Shown here one piece after another: positions 25,353 to 37,726 of a stretch of DNA of 64,000 nt; within the stretch, counting starts at the first letter, position 1; every line of letters starts with the position of its first letter. The notes below the pieces were generated by a model. The model saw nothing but the letters and a program-made list of their open reading frames with translations, ran no database searches and had not been told where the DNA came from. The stretch comes from Cylicocyclus nassatus (lineage: Eukaryota; Nematoda; Chromadorea; Rhabditida; Strongylidae): assembly GCA_958299035.1 (NCBI GenBank), contig CATQJL010000223.1:68442371-68506370 (forward strand), written 5' to 3'. Made by a program: the position numbers and the translations under genes.

Positions 25353-27168
25353 TTGTCTCAGCTTAATTATAGCAAACTGTAGATCATATAGAAGCTCTTG
25401 ACCTCTACTCACGCTGACAATATCGCAAATCTCGCTTTTTGGATTTGAACGAGAAATATAGAAGAGTTTACAAGTCTCTTATTTTTTCTCCACTTCAATT
25501 CTTTTCAAGCGGTTTTCTCGTGTATTCGATGGATCTTGCCTCTGTTCATAATGAAGAGCAACGTCGCAGAGTCAACTTCTTCGATTTTGTGAGATATCCG
25601 GCAGAAAGCTGTGAATAATACGTTTTTGAGTAAGCAACCATTTCTTACACGTTTGGGGCCATTTTGCTCAAGATTATGAGCATAACAAAGCTGACAACGT
25701 CGCCAGAAACAGAAACTACGAAAATAGGGTAATGATTCAAAGGATGCATCAAAAACTAGATCTGCCAACGTGCTAATGGCTTCGGAAAAAACAAAGCTTT
25801 ACGTTGTCATAATTCCTTCCTTTCTTCATTCCTTTCTTTTTATTTTTCTCTTGATAATCACCAGCTGCGAAATATGTTTTTTTTTCAATCAACCACAAAG
25901 ATTTCCCTGGTTTTCCCCATGTTGTAGATTGCCTGGTCCTAAAGCAAAAACCTGCATTTCGAGATGCCAGATGAAAAATCTTAAACTCTGGACTCCAACA
26001 ATTTCAACGCCTCAACTTCTCTCTTCCACAAGAAATAAAATTTTTGAACCTCGTTCTGAATGGCGCCGACAAAAGGCTCGCTAAAAATGGAAGACGACGA
26101 GTTTATTCATAAGAGAAGTGAGCTAGACTCTAGCTGAAACCTAGTTGTCAAATACAGGAGAGCACTTTCAACGCCAATAATACGTAGTTTTTTCAAGCAC
26201 GATTATTAATGGCAGTATCTATCCTTCAAAAACACTCGATTCTTCTCACACCATCTGCGTACGAAAACTTTGAATGATTGCGACACAACTGGTTGAACAA
26301 ACATATTGATGTCAGATATTGGACAGCATCAGCGCATACATTAGGTCATCGCAATTCTGGTATTAATTCATCGAATATTTTCCACCAAACACTGAGTGCA
26401 GCTTCGCTCCTTTGAAATTCAGTTAAACTTTTTTCATTTGTTCCATTTCGATTCTAAAAGAAAGGTAAGCAGAAGAGCAATTAGTCGGTAACTCAAAAAA
26501 AAAACAAACAGTGAACTTAATAGTTGCCTAGATTCTGCAAAGCAGTTTTTCAATCAAAATTCTGATGATGAAAACAGGCCTGTTTTTGCATGTTTTGTGA
26601 TTTTTCTGAGGTGATGTCAACGTAAACAAGGTCTCCGTTAGGAAGATAATTCCTCATGTCCTTGCAAAACACTAAAACGGAGACTCATGCCTAATGTGGT
26701 GAGTCTGGGCGCATGGGATGCCCTACTTTTAATTGCCAAATTATATATATGCTATTGACTGAGAACCTGTTGATGTAAAGTTGGAGAAGTTTCACTTCAT
26801 TTCAGTTTCACAAGTCCACTCCAGATTCGCATTTTGGCAACCTCAAGTGCATGGAAATGCTTGCACGCACAGGCGAAGGCTGGAGGTTCTGGGAAGACCT
26901 TCGTTTAGGAGAGTGCAAATTTGTTGGCTCCCTTTGTGTGAACCAGCGAATCTTAGCGTATAAAAGCGGACATTTCTTGCCATCTCAAAGCAAATAGTGA
27001 TATGGTTTTGGTATTCTGTCTGTGATTAGGCATGAAAGGCGACCAGTAAGTAGGAAACGGCTTTCCGTAGTTTGAGCTTTGAGCTTCGACAATTGCTTTT
27101 GAGAATCTGGAGAGAACTCTCCACTTACGCATAAGGTAGACTAATATGCACAGGATTCGTATTTAAAC
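25353..27168. other. no gene supported
   Basis: A stretch near 26060-26160 (ctaaaaatggaagacga, gagctagactctagct) resembles 47035-47100, continuing the S-block similarity. The words gcattttggcaacctcaag at 26828 recur at 33888. Otherwise nothing recognisable. Confidence 0.4.
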
Positions 27169-27868
27169 TTAGGTTGTCTCAGGAGTCTTCTCATATATAA
27201 TTTTTTACGGACAAAACAGTTCTTCTTATATTCCTAAAGCCTCAACTCAACCTCGAGCGATTGCCGCCCGATTTGGCAATTTGCCAGATGTCTACAAATC
27301 CACCGTGCGGATGTCAAAAGCACAGGAGAATAGCTTTCGCAATCTGATGCAAACATGCTGAGTCTCTCTTGTACGAAGTGCATTCACGAACAATTACGAA
27401 CGATCATAGTGCAAATCGTGCTGCGGCTGAAATCGCAGAAGTGACGATGCCGAATGCGAGGTACCATTCGACGGATCAAGGCAAGCCCTACAAGATAGTG
27501 GTTGAAAGTTCGCACCAAGCTTGATCCGCATCAAGTTTCTAGCCAAAATAAAAAAAAAATTTGAATTTCTAACAAGAAAATAATCGTATTTCAGTTTAAA
27601 AAATTTGCCACCGGCTCACGCTCATATACTACTTTCCCCACCTGGTATTTATACATACACTTGCTATATTTTTCTGATGGCTAAAAATTAGGAATTGAAA
27701 AATGCGCTGAGTTTTCGAACAATGCCTGTAACGTTTTTGTGTTCCTCGCAAAAACACGTTTATATAGTTGATTCTCTCAGAAATACTACTATAAATTTAC
27801 ACTTTGTGGGTGCCCTACTTTTGAGAAATTTCAGTTTGAGCCGAAAAAAGACTTGAGAAACAACCTAA
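27169..27868. mobile_element. mariner-type MITE
   Basis: Left end ttaggttgtctcaggagtct, right end the inverted ttaggttgtttctcaagtct, with TA after the right end. About 700 bp, no transposase. Its interior (27270-27420) is shared with intron 13 of the GH31 gene. Confidence 0.65.
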
Positions 27869-28752
27869 TAATTTATTGTCCAGCAAAGTGAACGGGAAGA
27901 GAGTAGGAAAGCTGCGTTGTAGGGAAAGCGTTCACTTCTTTCTATCTGCTGTGGTATCCTAATTGTATGTCAAGTTTAATTAGTAGTAGAAACTTTCAGC
28001 GCACAGCCGCTTACATTAAAAAGCAGTTAATGAACCAAGCGCGCTAATATATGGCTAAATATGGTCATAAGGAGGCTCAGCGTGCGTTCTATTTGCGTTT
28101 TTGTAACAAGTGATTTGAAACAAATAATTTTTGGGTAAGCCTTCAAAGAAAAATATTATGGCAAAAACAAAGATTTACTGCGAGTAAAAGCTTGTCGCTG
28201 CTGATCGCTCAGATTATAAATGTTGGGATCGTTACAGCTTACTTGATTGATTTAAATAGCTATTGTTTGTCTGTCAAAGCGGCTTTGCTTAAGCGTAAAC
28301 AGTCTTTTCTCAGACCTCAAAAAATGTTTAACAGATTTTCATGTATTCCCACACCGCTATATAAAAATACAACATTTTGTAACGTTTTTGGAGCGACTAC
28401 AAAGCGCTATCAATGACTCTCAAATGAGTTGTGACGTTTGACGGTTACTTCCAGCTTTGTTCAAAAAAACCAATTTATGTGCAACAATTGAATTGCGATT
28501 CACCCTCAAGCAAAATCAGTGGTTTACAGCGAAACCTTTCGGAAAATTTGGTTAGCTTGTTCAGTCGCTTTATGTAAAAAATTTTCAGACCTGCATTGAA
28601 TTTAGACCAGCGAAAAAAATGCAAAATATGTGATGAACATATGTCGGCATACATATTCGTGCCCCGACGGTTTCCACCATGAAAATTAACAAAGGCAATT
28701 TCAACAATATGTGCCTGAAGTATGACTACCGGTCCTCTTCCCATACTTATTG

Positions 28753-28893
28753 GGTGAGGGAGTACATGTAGCCGAAAGTGGGAGGTCCCGCCGGACATCT
28801 GCTACAAATACACATTCCACTACCTGCACAGGCTGAGTATCTGCTGCATTGTCCGCGCGGGACCCTCTCATTTTCGACATATAGTCCTCTACT
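28753..28893. mobile_element. 141-bp TIR element, copy 1
   Basis: Ends ggtgagggagtacatgta and, inverted, agtagaggactatatgtc, followed inward by cggtccc/gggaccc-type words. A second copy of almost the same size is at 45504-45643. It interrupts R block copy 1; the corresponding place in R copy 2 (about 42895) reads straight through. Confidence 0.7.
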
Positions 28894-28899
28894 CTTGTC

Positions 28900-30420
28900 T
28901 GATCAGTTTGCGCTAATCAACAGATTAGTTAATATACATTAATTTACTACTCTTTACAATGACATTAGTTGATGGATTTGTGAGTGGTAGTAGAAATCTC
29001 GCGCTTCAATTTAAATAGAAAAAAATGTCCTTTCCAATTGGACAAATCATGTTCAAATTTTTTCTCTTGCGTCTCTGATTTTTTCTGGCAGTCGCAGCTG
29101 TGTAGACTGCTACACTCATGCATTGTACCCTGCCCATCAGTGTCCGTCATGTTGAATTCGATTAGTGTGGGATGGCAACAAAGGATTCAATATTGATAAC
29201 AAATTTTTGCATTGCTCTTGAAAGAGTGCAATTTTGCCGGACTCAGCCGACGAAAAGTACCACGATTACACCCGCATTGATAGATGTGTTTAAACACCGT
29301 CAAACAAACCCAGAACCAACCCAGAATCTTCCAAATTAAGCAACTTTGAGGTGAATTCAACCTGAGTGCGAGTCATAGATACATTCTAAAGTCTAACATA
29401 CACTTGCACATAACCTTAATTCCTATCTACAAAAATGAGAACGCCATTTAGTTTCTTCGTGTCGTAAAGACTATATAAAATGCACTGTTCCCCAAAAGAA
29501 TGGAAAAACTGCATAGTGCTCTGGACAATGGTATTCACTACATAATGTTTAGGAGATTACTAGACCCTAAGCGTGGGAGTAAATGATTTGTGAATTTTCA
29601 GTGGATAGAAGCTGCTCGAAGCATTAGTGTGTAGGTACGGAAGCGGATTAGCACAATAGGATAATGAATTAAGAAGCATAAGGTCATATAAAGTTGATTG
29701 TCCCATTCACGGTTTGAGTTTACATGTTGCTTGAAATTCAACACATAAAGCAGGAACAAACTTTCTTACTGAGGAGTTATCCGTCTGAATTGCGATAAGT
29801 CTTGATCAGTTTATGGTTTCAATTCTCTGCTTAGTAAATATTAGATTATAAAGAAGAATTTTCCAATGTTTAACAATTTGATTTGAACTCCCCATAAAAT
29901 CTGGTGAAGATCAGAAATAAGCATGATCATACTTTGCGGAGCAGCATAGACGATGTTCTTAGCCGTTATTAAAGAAAGTCATTTCAACTGAAATCTATGT
30001 AAGTTTGTACTCCAGACTTTTCTTGCATTTCGTACAAAAAAGTAGGTTTTTGTCATTTTACTAGGCTGTGCTACTCTTTTTTTACGCCTTCAACCAAATG
30101 TACCCTCTGATTCAACTGGCTTGGCGGCTGGAAAAGGCTGCTCGCGCCCGCGACGAAGGCTGCATCTCTCTTGCGCGCGTGCTCTCTGATCCTTTTCTAG
30201 CCTTAATTAGGTTACAAAGCCCCGCCTCCCAGCGGCCAAGCCAGCTGAATCAAAGGGTAAGTGTGTTTTTTCAATGAAAAACCGGTGCGCTAACGCTAAT
30301 AGATCTCTTCTAAAATTTAAAAAATGCTATACCACTACGCTACAAAACGTGCATCTTTATATACTAGAGGTTCTGCCGGTTGTCCGCTCATGTGGAGGCC
30401 TATTCGCCACATATCGTCAT
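28900..30420. repeat. old repeat block R, copy 1
   Basis: Matches 42900-44350 in order: tagttaat-tacat, gatt-gtgtgggatggcaa, aacaaatttttgcattgctc, gaaa-agtgca-ttttgccgga, attacacccgcattga, then ggagattactaga, and later gtgcgctaacgct, aggcctattcgcc and catatcgtc-tctacc. The pieces at 53120-53760 and 62040-62660 (segments A and B) are further copies of part of it, and about 34300-34450 a fragment. Interrupted by the element at 30101-30259. Confidence 0.65.
30101..30259. mobile_element. 159-bp TIR element, copy 1
   Basis: Ends taccctctgattcaactggc and gccagctgaatcaaagggta are inverted repeats that extend about 35 bases. GC-rich centre (cgcgcccgcgacg). A sister copy is at 36471-36639. Superfamily not assigned. 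Confidence 0.7.
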
Positions 30421-30530
30421 CTACCCCATTTCAACGCATTCATGTTCCTCCATCCGCCTTGGACAACACGATGCGACTCGATTCCCCCACCCCTTCCCGC
30501 AAATAAGATTCCAGAAAGTTGCATAGTTTC

Positions 30531-30992
30531 TTGCAAGGGAAGGATAATTGGTAACGGTGGCCTTTTGAAATGTATACTTGGAAATGCACTTAAAAACGCT
30601 GATTCCAAACCTGCGTTCAATATCTGCTATGCGACTCACTAAAAGAAGTTATAAACTTTTTTCCATATTAATTTTACAAGATCTAGGCAGTCAGAATCGT
30701 CAGTATCCAGGCTTTTTAGCCTCTGATATATTGGAGACAGTTGTTCTGAGCTTAATAAAGGTTTATTTTTTTTTCAACGCCCTTTCGTAGTGCGTAAGTA
30801 AACATTCTGACAAAACTATGGAATCCTGTCATCATAACAGTGCGAATTTTGGTGGCAACAAATGTTCATAACTTTTTCGGAAGAGAGCACAGCAGATATC
30901 GAAAGCAATTTGGAATCAGCGCTTCAAGATACATTTAATGGTTCTGTTTCATTTCAAACGGCCACGGTCACCAAGTGTCCTTCCCTTGTTAG
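30531..30992. mobile_element. 460-bp foldback family, copy 3
   Basis: Left arm ttgcaagggaaggataatt, gtggccttttgaaatgta, gctgattccaaacctgcg; right arm inverted, ending cttcccttgttag. Length 462 bases. It lies between R block copy 1 and S block copy 2. Confidence 0.8.
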
Positions 30993-31009
30993 TTCGAAAC
31001 TTGAAATTC

Positions 31010-31770
31010 AAAGCTCGCTTAATGAAGTCTGCTTCCACACTACATTCATCACAACTAAGCATCATCTCTGGATGGTTTCTGTTAAAGAAGCCGAACTTTT
31101 CGAATAGACTTATTGTGATGTAACAGTGAACCTTTGTTTCGTTCTGTTGAGTCGTAATGGACGTTATTCACTCACAAGCGCCCAATGAGCGCTCGGGACC
31201 ACTCAAAAGAAATAACTCCGTATCAGCGAACAATTACGTTCATCAGAGCTTGTATACTCTATGAATTCTTCACCTTCAATTAGTCTAACATATTAGGCAT
31301 TTCAAAAAAGTAGCATAAACTACAAAGTTCTACCAATTGCTAGTTGAATGCATATCATAAAACTGAAGAGGACAATCAAGTCAGAGCAAGATTTGCTTGT
31401 TCCTGGCTTTGAGCGCCTGCGGGTTTTTCAGAATCAAAACCGGTCACAGGTTTTTGAAGTTTGAAAAGAAGCGTGTGGTATGACAGAAGTGCTAAAAAGT
31501 TGCTTGCAATAACCAAAATCTCCGCTCTGGGCCTCTACCAGCTGTTACTTGGATGGCAATAAAGATTTTACTGATGTGCAACCTATTGTCATTTGTCGAA
31601 TCCGTAATGGAAAAGGTGTGGTGCGCAAATCACATCGTACTTTATTTGCATCTAGCAACGTCATTTTTCATGCGGGAATGGATGGCATAAGGACAATGGG
31701 AGTCGGTGTTCATCATTACTTTCTACTACTGCACTTTGAATGCGAGAAAATAAACTGACCTTGATACGAA
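31010..31770. repeat. old repeat block S, copy 2 (partial)
   Basis: Shares with the other S copies a gtgatgtaacagtgaacc-type word, the gagcg-containing middle and, near 31545, cttggatggcaataaag corresponding to gtagatggcaagaaag at 23882. The short open frame 31549-31758 (69 codons) falls here but shows no known domain. Confidence 0.5.
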
Positions 31771-31815
31771 AAGTATTTCATTGACAAGCTGCTCCGCTGC
31801 TATCGCATCACAAAC

Positions 31816-31846
31816 GGCACGCTAACTTGTACAAAGTTAGCGTGCC
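31816..31846. repeat. perfect 13-bp hairpin
   Basis: ggcacgctaactt and aagttagcgtgcc are exact inverted repeats around a 5-base centre (gtaca). Isolated, no gene beside it; could be a relic of a TIR element. Confidence 0.6.
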
Positions 31847-32275
31847 TTGCTGTCTCTGTAATATGCTTGGAATCAGGAAAAGATCTTCGATATATGCGCA
31901 AAACTAGTTACAAACTCTATAAGCGCAGTAAAACTTCATTACTCCCTTTCGTTTCTTAAGAGTAGAAGAGATTTAAGCGTGATATTCCACCTGCGCATTC
32001 AAGTTTCGGCTCAGCTAATGCTTATAAGTCCTGCTCGTCCAGGACTTAAAATCAGCGTTTCATGCCTTCAACATGGTCACCCCATTGCAGAAAATTTGAC
32101 TGAGGGTGCGATTGAACGTCGACTCATATTTTCGACAGAAATGCTACTTGGCAAGTCCAGCTAAAAAGAAATTAGCTTTATCCATAACTAGAATTAAAGA
32201 ATTTATTACAAAACAGCGAAATCTCCTGACATTAACACTATACATCATTCCAGACACAGCTGTATCACCAATATA

Positions 32276-33290
32276 TTAGGTTGTGTAATAAGTTCGTTCG
32301 CATTTTTTGTTTCAACTTTTTCCCAACATTTTAAAAAGCATCTGGCAAAAATTTGCATGCATTCGAAAGCTCTAAGTCTGCTCCACCAAATGCTGTCAAT
32401 ATTTTCTCAGATCTTGAGAAGCTGGATCAATAGATCGACTACAAACGGAGAAGCGGAAGCGAAAATTCCATTTCCGACAACTGTATTATGCTGCCTTTCG
32501 AATGGGTTTAAACGCTTGAAAAAAAGCTCGAAAAATTTGCGACGTGTATGGATAGATTGCTGTACGTCCCGCAAGCTACTCATAGGTATTGAAAATGCTC
32601 AGAACTTCATTTTATAAACTTGAAGATAATTTTGCTTTTTGACCTCTCTTCGGTGTCAACATTAGGCATCTGAAGGCATCGTGTGAAAGGATGATTGCCG
32701 AACAATATAGAATTGGGAGACAAGGGGGTTTCTGATTATAAAATTATCAAAAATATGGGTCACTTAGTCCAAAGTTCGAATTTTTAGGGGACATGCAGCT
32801 CAAGTGCGCGAAACTACGAACGTCTTCGCGGCATAGTCTTGCTCCGCCCACAGTTGCAAAAATGGCATTGAACGGTCGGTTAAAGGACGTGAATAGACAT
32901 AAATAGTAAGTGGTCAAGTGATTAGTCTGTTATTTTCAACTGTTCTCAGGCTTTTTGAGCAAATTTTATCGATTAACGAAACCAGGAGAGAAAAAGATGT
33001 CAAAAATAGGACTTTCACCTCCTTGGATTTTTCACTTTTCAGTCGATTTTTTCAATTAACTTTTTGACAGAGGAAATATTGAATATATTTCTCTCCTGGT
33101 TTCGTTAATCGATAAAATTTGTTCAAAAAGCCTGAGAACAATTGAAAATAACAGACTAATCACCTATCATTGAATAATTACTTGGTATAGCAGACTTAGA
33201 GCTTTCGAACGCATACAAACACCTCGCTACTTCGCAAAATATTAGATAAATCCAAAATAAAAAATGCGAATGAACTTATTGTACAACTCA
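32276..33290. mobile_element. mariner-type foldback element, second family
   Basis: Left end ttaggttgtgtaataagttc, right end the inverted gagttgtacaataagttc; TA at 32274-32275. The outer arms pair through gcattcgaaagctctaag (about 32360) and its inverse (about 33205). Inside is a second, much better preserved inverted repeat (32920-32990 against 33091-33161). About 1.0 kb, non-coding. Confidence 0.8.
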
Positions 33291-35487
33291 AAATTTACAT
33301 TTCAGAATGAGCCGCATACATTTACCACCAGCTGGGATATTTTAAGTGTCTATATTGATGTCAAATATCAGACATCAAACATCAAACACACAGTTTGTCC
33401 GTGGCAATGTTGACATGAAATCAAAGTTTTTTATTATTTGTTCGACATTTCACTTTGCATTTGCTCTTGAAGAAGGGGTAAACAAAAGGGTATCCCACAG
33501 TACGGTAACTCAAAAAACGAAAAGATGGACGATACAGTTGCATCAGAGACCGCAACGTAGTTCAACATAAGTGCTTTAATTATGGGCATGATAATGGCGA
33601 GCTTTTTGGAGTGACTAATGTAAACAACGATGTTAGCAAAATATTAATGCTTCGTTCAAATTCGTGAGCCTTCTATTTTCGCTAAGTACCAAAATGTGCT
33701 TACACGCGGGACAAACCTATTGGGTTGTACGAGACTAGTCTATTATGGAAATCACGCAGGGTTCGCAAGCAAATTTCATCCGTTTTTTATTCGCCATGTT
33801 TTGTAATTATAAACAAAAGGCTGATTGAATCCTTTCAAATCTATACATGAAGATTTTCCGCTTTTAGCCCGAGATACATATAAAGCATTTTGGCAACCTC
33901 AAGCCTGTATTTGCAAGTGACAAGTTTGTCCAAATCAATAAATTCTATGTAGGGAAAATTTTTTCATAAACCTATAGATAGAAACTATAGTTATCAACAT
34001 GCTATAGCTATGAGCAATCGAAAGCAGAACGATAGTGATACGACTTTGTCTGCTCAGAAATTTACGGGAACATGTATGTATGTATTATATTATACGGAGA
34101 GATTATGATTTTTCCAACAACTGTTGGCAGAATCGCGAAAAAACGAAATCGTTCAAGGCCTCACGTCTATACTGGTACAATCTGATCCCCTGTCTCGAGT
34201 TCAAATAGAAATAAAAATATGTTGTGAAATTCCTCATGTATCCCTGATCTTAGCAGTGATAATTTTTTAAACTGCTGTACTCCATGCTCCACTCCCCTTT
34301 TTGGCACGCTGATTTCAATTAGTGTAGGAGTGCGATAAAGGGTCCCAGTATTAACATTTTTTAGCAGTGTCATAGGAAAAGTGCATTTTTGCAGACTCAG
34401 CTGATAGACAGAGCGGGCCCCAATAACAAGTAGAAGTTTTATTAGTTTTCGCGGAAATCAAACATTTACAGTGTGTGGTATATAGCCGTCCTTATCCCAC
34501 CAGACACCTAATGGACTAATTTAAGTTTCAACCAGAGCAGGCTATGCGTTAGAGCACGGCACGCTTAACTTTTTGTACAAGTTTATGCATGGGTGTTTTC
34601 ACCAATTTCTCCTCCCCTTCCTATTATTCACCCAAAGAGATTTAGTGTTTGGTTAAGGTGGTAAAACAGAACAAGGCCCGCTTTCTAAGAAGAGCCTAAG
34701 GCATAACAATGAAGTTTAAAAAACACATGAACTTCGAAATTGTATAAAATACGAGAGCAAACTTCTGCATATGTCACTTACCCAAATACAAAAGTTTCTT
34801 ATAAAAAAACAATTTCGACAAATGCATCGTTCTCGAGGCTCACATGTAATGGAAGTGTAGTAAACGAGCATAGCAGCAGAGCTACATTATGCGATCACAA
34901 AATTGTAGATGATCAAGGACAGGGATGCGATACGTAAAATAAAAAGGACCGACGAGCAGAAAAAGAAAGAAATTCGTGGAGGCTGAAAAGACCTTGCTCA
35001 AACCACAACAGGTGCTCGGACTTAAACGAATTCGTTTACCAACTAAGTGTCTAGTCAGGTGACGACAACATAGAAATAATGGCTTTGTGAACAAGTCCAA
35101 AAAATGGAGTGAATCCAACATAAATGCGCAAATAAGGATACTTCAAAATTTTACAAAAAATCTTCAATTGAATTTCAATAATTTTTATCATTCCGGCACC
35201 ATTACAAAACAAATGTTTTTATTGAGCATTAAACAAAAGTGCTTACTTCTCAGCAAGAATGTTATCGATTGCAAACACTTCCAAAGGCTACTACACTTCA
35301 ACAAAAGAAGATATTAGAATTTTTCCAATTTTGAGCTTCCAGTAGGATATGAGCACAGATTATGGCACGTGAGTGGGCATTTAGACAAAGACCGACGCTA
35401 TGGTGTTCAATTGACACAATAGTTTACTATTACTGAATTGTATAGATAATTTATAATATGAATTGAATCGTCCAGTTTTATTGAGAG
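33291..35487. other. no gene supported
   Basis: About 34300-34450 carries a fragment of block R (gtgcatttttgcagactcagctg form). Short AT-rich frames only. Confidence 0.35.
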
Positions 35488-35993
35488 CTACTGGCCTACC
35501 CGGCTCCTCCCGGCCCTGTCAAAACACTATGATAAAGGTCCCATCTCCATCCCTGTACAACCATTCCTTGTGCTCACTTCTACATGCCAATTCCCTATTC
35601 CGCTGTGTTAGTAATCAGCATGTTCACCCCCTCCCCCTGCACCAACCCCCAGCCCCCTAGCTCAAACTCTGAAAAAAAAATCGATAAAATCGATAAATGT
35701 AACGGATAATTCCAAAACTAATATTGTATTCGTAATCAGCATGCTCGATTACCCCCCCCCCCCGTGCCTCTCCCAACCCCACAGCTCAAAAGTTACAAAA
35801 ATTCGCTAAAATCGATATTAATCGATGGCGAAAACTAGCCTATGACACCCGCCCCGCCTCGAAGTGTATGTGTGCCAAGTTTGGCCCGGAGATCGGTTCA
35901 GAAATAAAAATTTTTTTTCGGAACATACGTATATACCATTCACACCTACAGACATACATAGAGACAAAAAGACATTCAGCTTTATATATAAGA
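35488..35993 (-). mobile_element. Helitron-like non-autonomous element
   Basis: On the minus strand it begins TCTTATATATAAAGCTGAAT, a TC-start of Helitron type, and ends in gagccgggtaggccagtag, close to the gccgggtaagccagctag end of the related element at 54840-55182. Interior shares tttgtctctatgtatg, gcatgctgattac, and a gggacctttatcatagtg word with that copy. About 506 bp, with no terminal inverted repeats and no coding frame. The final CTRR is imperfect here (one base lost). Confidence 0.6.
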
Positions 35994-36470
35994 AGGATAA
36001 GGATAGACACACAACAGGAGCTTCAATTCAGGGAATAATCCGCCCATATTATAATTTTCTGGTTAGCCAGAATTACTGTATAATTTTTAGCTAGTACGGG
36101 CTTACAAAAAAGAGTTTTCCATCACGTGATAGCTTAGTTTGAACCTGATATAGCTTCCAATGGAATTTGAGGATAAAAAAACATGTTAAAATAACGGGCG
36201 TAGCGTAAGTGACGCTTCTAAATATTTTTATGATGAAAAAAACCAACCCAATGAAAATCATCAAGAAGCACTTTATAGTGACAGTATTTTCGCACCTAGT
36301 GCTTTTCCTCTAATATGGCTCTGCGTTATGCTTGAAGTAAAATTTTTTGAAGTCTGGCAATTCGGCAAATCTGTTGTGCTGGCAGTTCTTGCAGAGTTAG
36401 ATTTCTGAAGCTCGAGGCAAAGCTATGGTCCGCTTCTGTGCAGCTATACACGGTCCCCAGTTCAACTACT

Positions 36471-36639
36471 CTTTGATTCACTGGCTTGACAGCTGAAAGG
36501 CGGGGCTTCATAACCCAACTAAGGCTAGATAATGATCGGGAAGCACCCACGCGGGAGAGACACATACTGCGTCGCGGGCCCGAGAGGCCTCAATTAGGGA
36601 AGTCCCGCCTTCCAGAGGTCAAGCCATTTGAATCAAAGG
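36471..36639. mobile_element. TIR element, second copy of the 30101 family
   Basis: Ends ctttgattcactggcttgac and, inverted, ctttgattcaaatggcttga, followed by a ggcggggct/ggcgggact word on each arm. Centre GC-rich. Confidence 0.7.
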
Positions 36640-36769
36640 TCAGTTCAAAATACCGAAAGCTTTGTTGCAGACAATACTCTTCCAATTGATTTTCCAACCC
36701 CTTCCCGCAAATAAAATTTGGTTGTCCCTTTTCTCAATTCATATTTGAGGCTCAAAAAGCATTGCTCTC

Positions 36770-37560
36770 CCAATTACCATCAGTCCCAGTTCGTTTATGG
36801 TACAAAAACAGAGTGTAATGCGTGCCCTTTTCGCGTACAGATGACTTTTATTGTAGTGTAACAATGAGCCATAAACTTTCCAAAAAGTTCATCGTTTATT
36901 TGTTTTATATGAAGGAGCCACAATGGGTGCTAGCCACTCCTAGCGTCCACTGAACGTTTCTGACACCTAGAGATTTAATTACATCATATATCATCGAACA
37001 TCACTTTCAATAAAACTTGTACATATTTGATTTTTTCACCTTGGACTAGAGTAGCGTGCTAGGCAGTACAGGAAAAGCGGTGAAAACTGTATGATTTATT
37101 TGCTGCGGGGTAAAGCATAGCATACACTTGAGAAGGGCAGTCACGTCAAAGTTGGAGCATGATTCGTCTTTGTTGCCTCTGACGTTTTACAATACCACTC
37201 ACAGAATGTGCAGAACTTTTGTGAATGTTGCGGAATTCCCGGAATTTCGCGACATTCACGGAAATTTTACACATTCTGTGAGCGGTATTGTACTGTTTTT
37301 CTACAGTTATCGATGGTTACAGGTTTTTTGAAGTTTGTGAGAGCTTTTGTGGGACAGAAATGCTAAGAAAATTGGCCTTGCAATAATGTTGGAACAATGT
37401 TCTACTACCCATGACCCTTTAGCGTGAAATTAGCTGCTACATAGATGGCGAGACTTCTATAGATGAGTAATTAGTTCTCATTATGGCAAATCGCAGTGAA
37501 AAGCAGATGCGTGCTTACATTTTCATGCTACCTTTGCGTTTTGAAAGCGAAACCAACTCT
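36770..37560. repeat. old repeat block S, copy 3 (partial)
   Basis: Contains gatgacttttattgtagtgtaacaatg (in pieces), gatttaattacatcat and ctacatagatggcgag in the same order as at 46150-46680. The palindrome at 37190-37290 sits within it. Confidence 0.5.
37190..37290. repeat. 101-bp near-perfect palindrome
   Basis: caataccactcacagaatgt at the left and acattctgtgagcggtattg at the right are inverted, and the match continues inward through cattcac-type words to a central ggaattcccggaatt. Arms of about 48 bases with a few mismatches. A transcript would fold as a long hairpin. Confidence 0.75.
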
Positions 37561-37691
37561 TATTAGGTCGTTCCATAAGTTCGTAGCATTTTCATAAAGC
37601 AACAAAATCATCAATTTTCACTAAAAATCAACCAATAATGTATCGTTGTTTATGATACTGAGCCGTGATCCGAGATTGTTAACAGTTTATT

Positions 37692-37726
37692 GGCTGACGT
37701 TTCGGCAAGTCGCCTTCTTCAGAGCC
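37692..37726 (-). ncRNA. hammerhead-ribozyme-like motif at the Penelope 3' end
   Basis: Minus strand: GGCT, CTGAAGA, a GGC/GCC stem II with loop GACTT, GAAAC, GTC, then AGCC. GGCT and AGCC pair perfectly as a 4-bp stem I around the core, placing the cleavage site after GTC. Stem III would be minimal, as described for hammerheads of Penelope-like elements, and the closing position of stem II is A rather than G. Best-preserved of the set in this window, and on the same strand as the endonuclease. Confidence 0.6.

Noticed and set aside
31549..31758. 69-codon frame as a small gene
   Set aside because: It coincides with part of repeat block S, and the related copies have stops in the same place.
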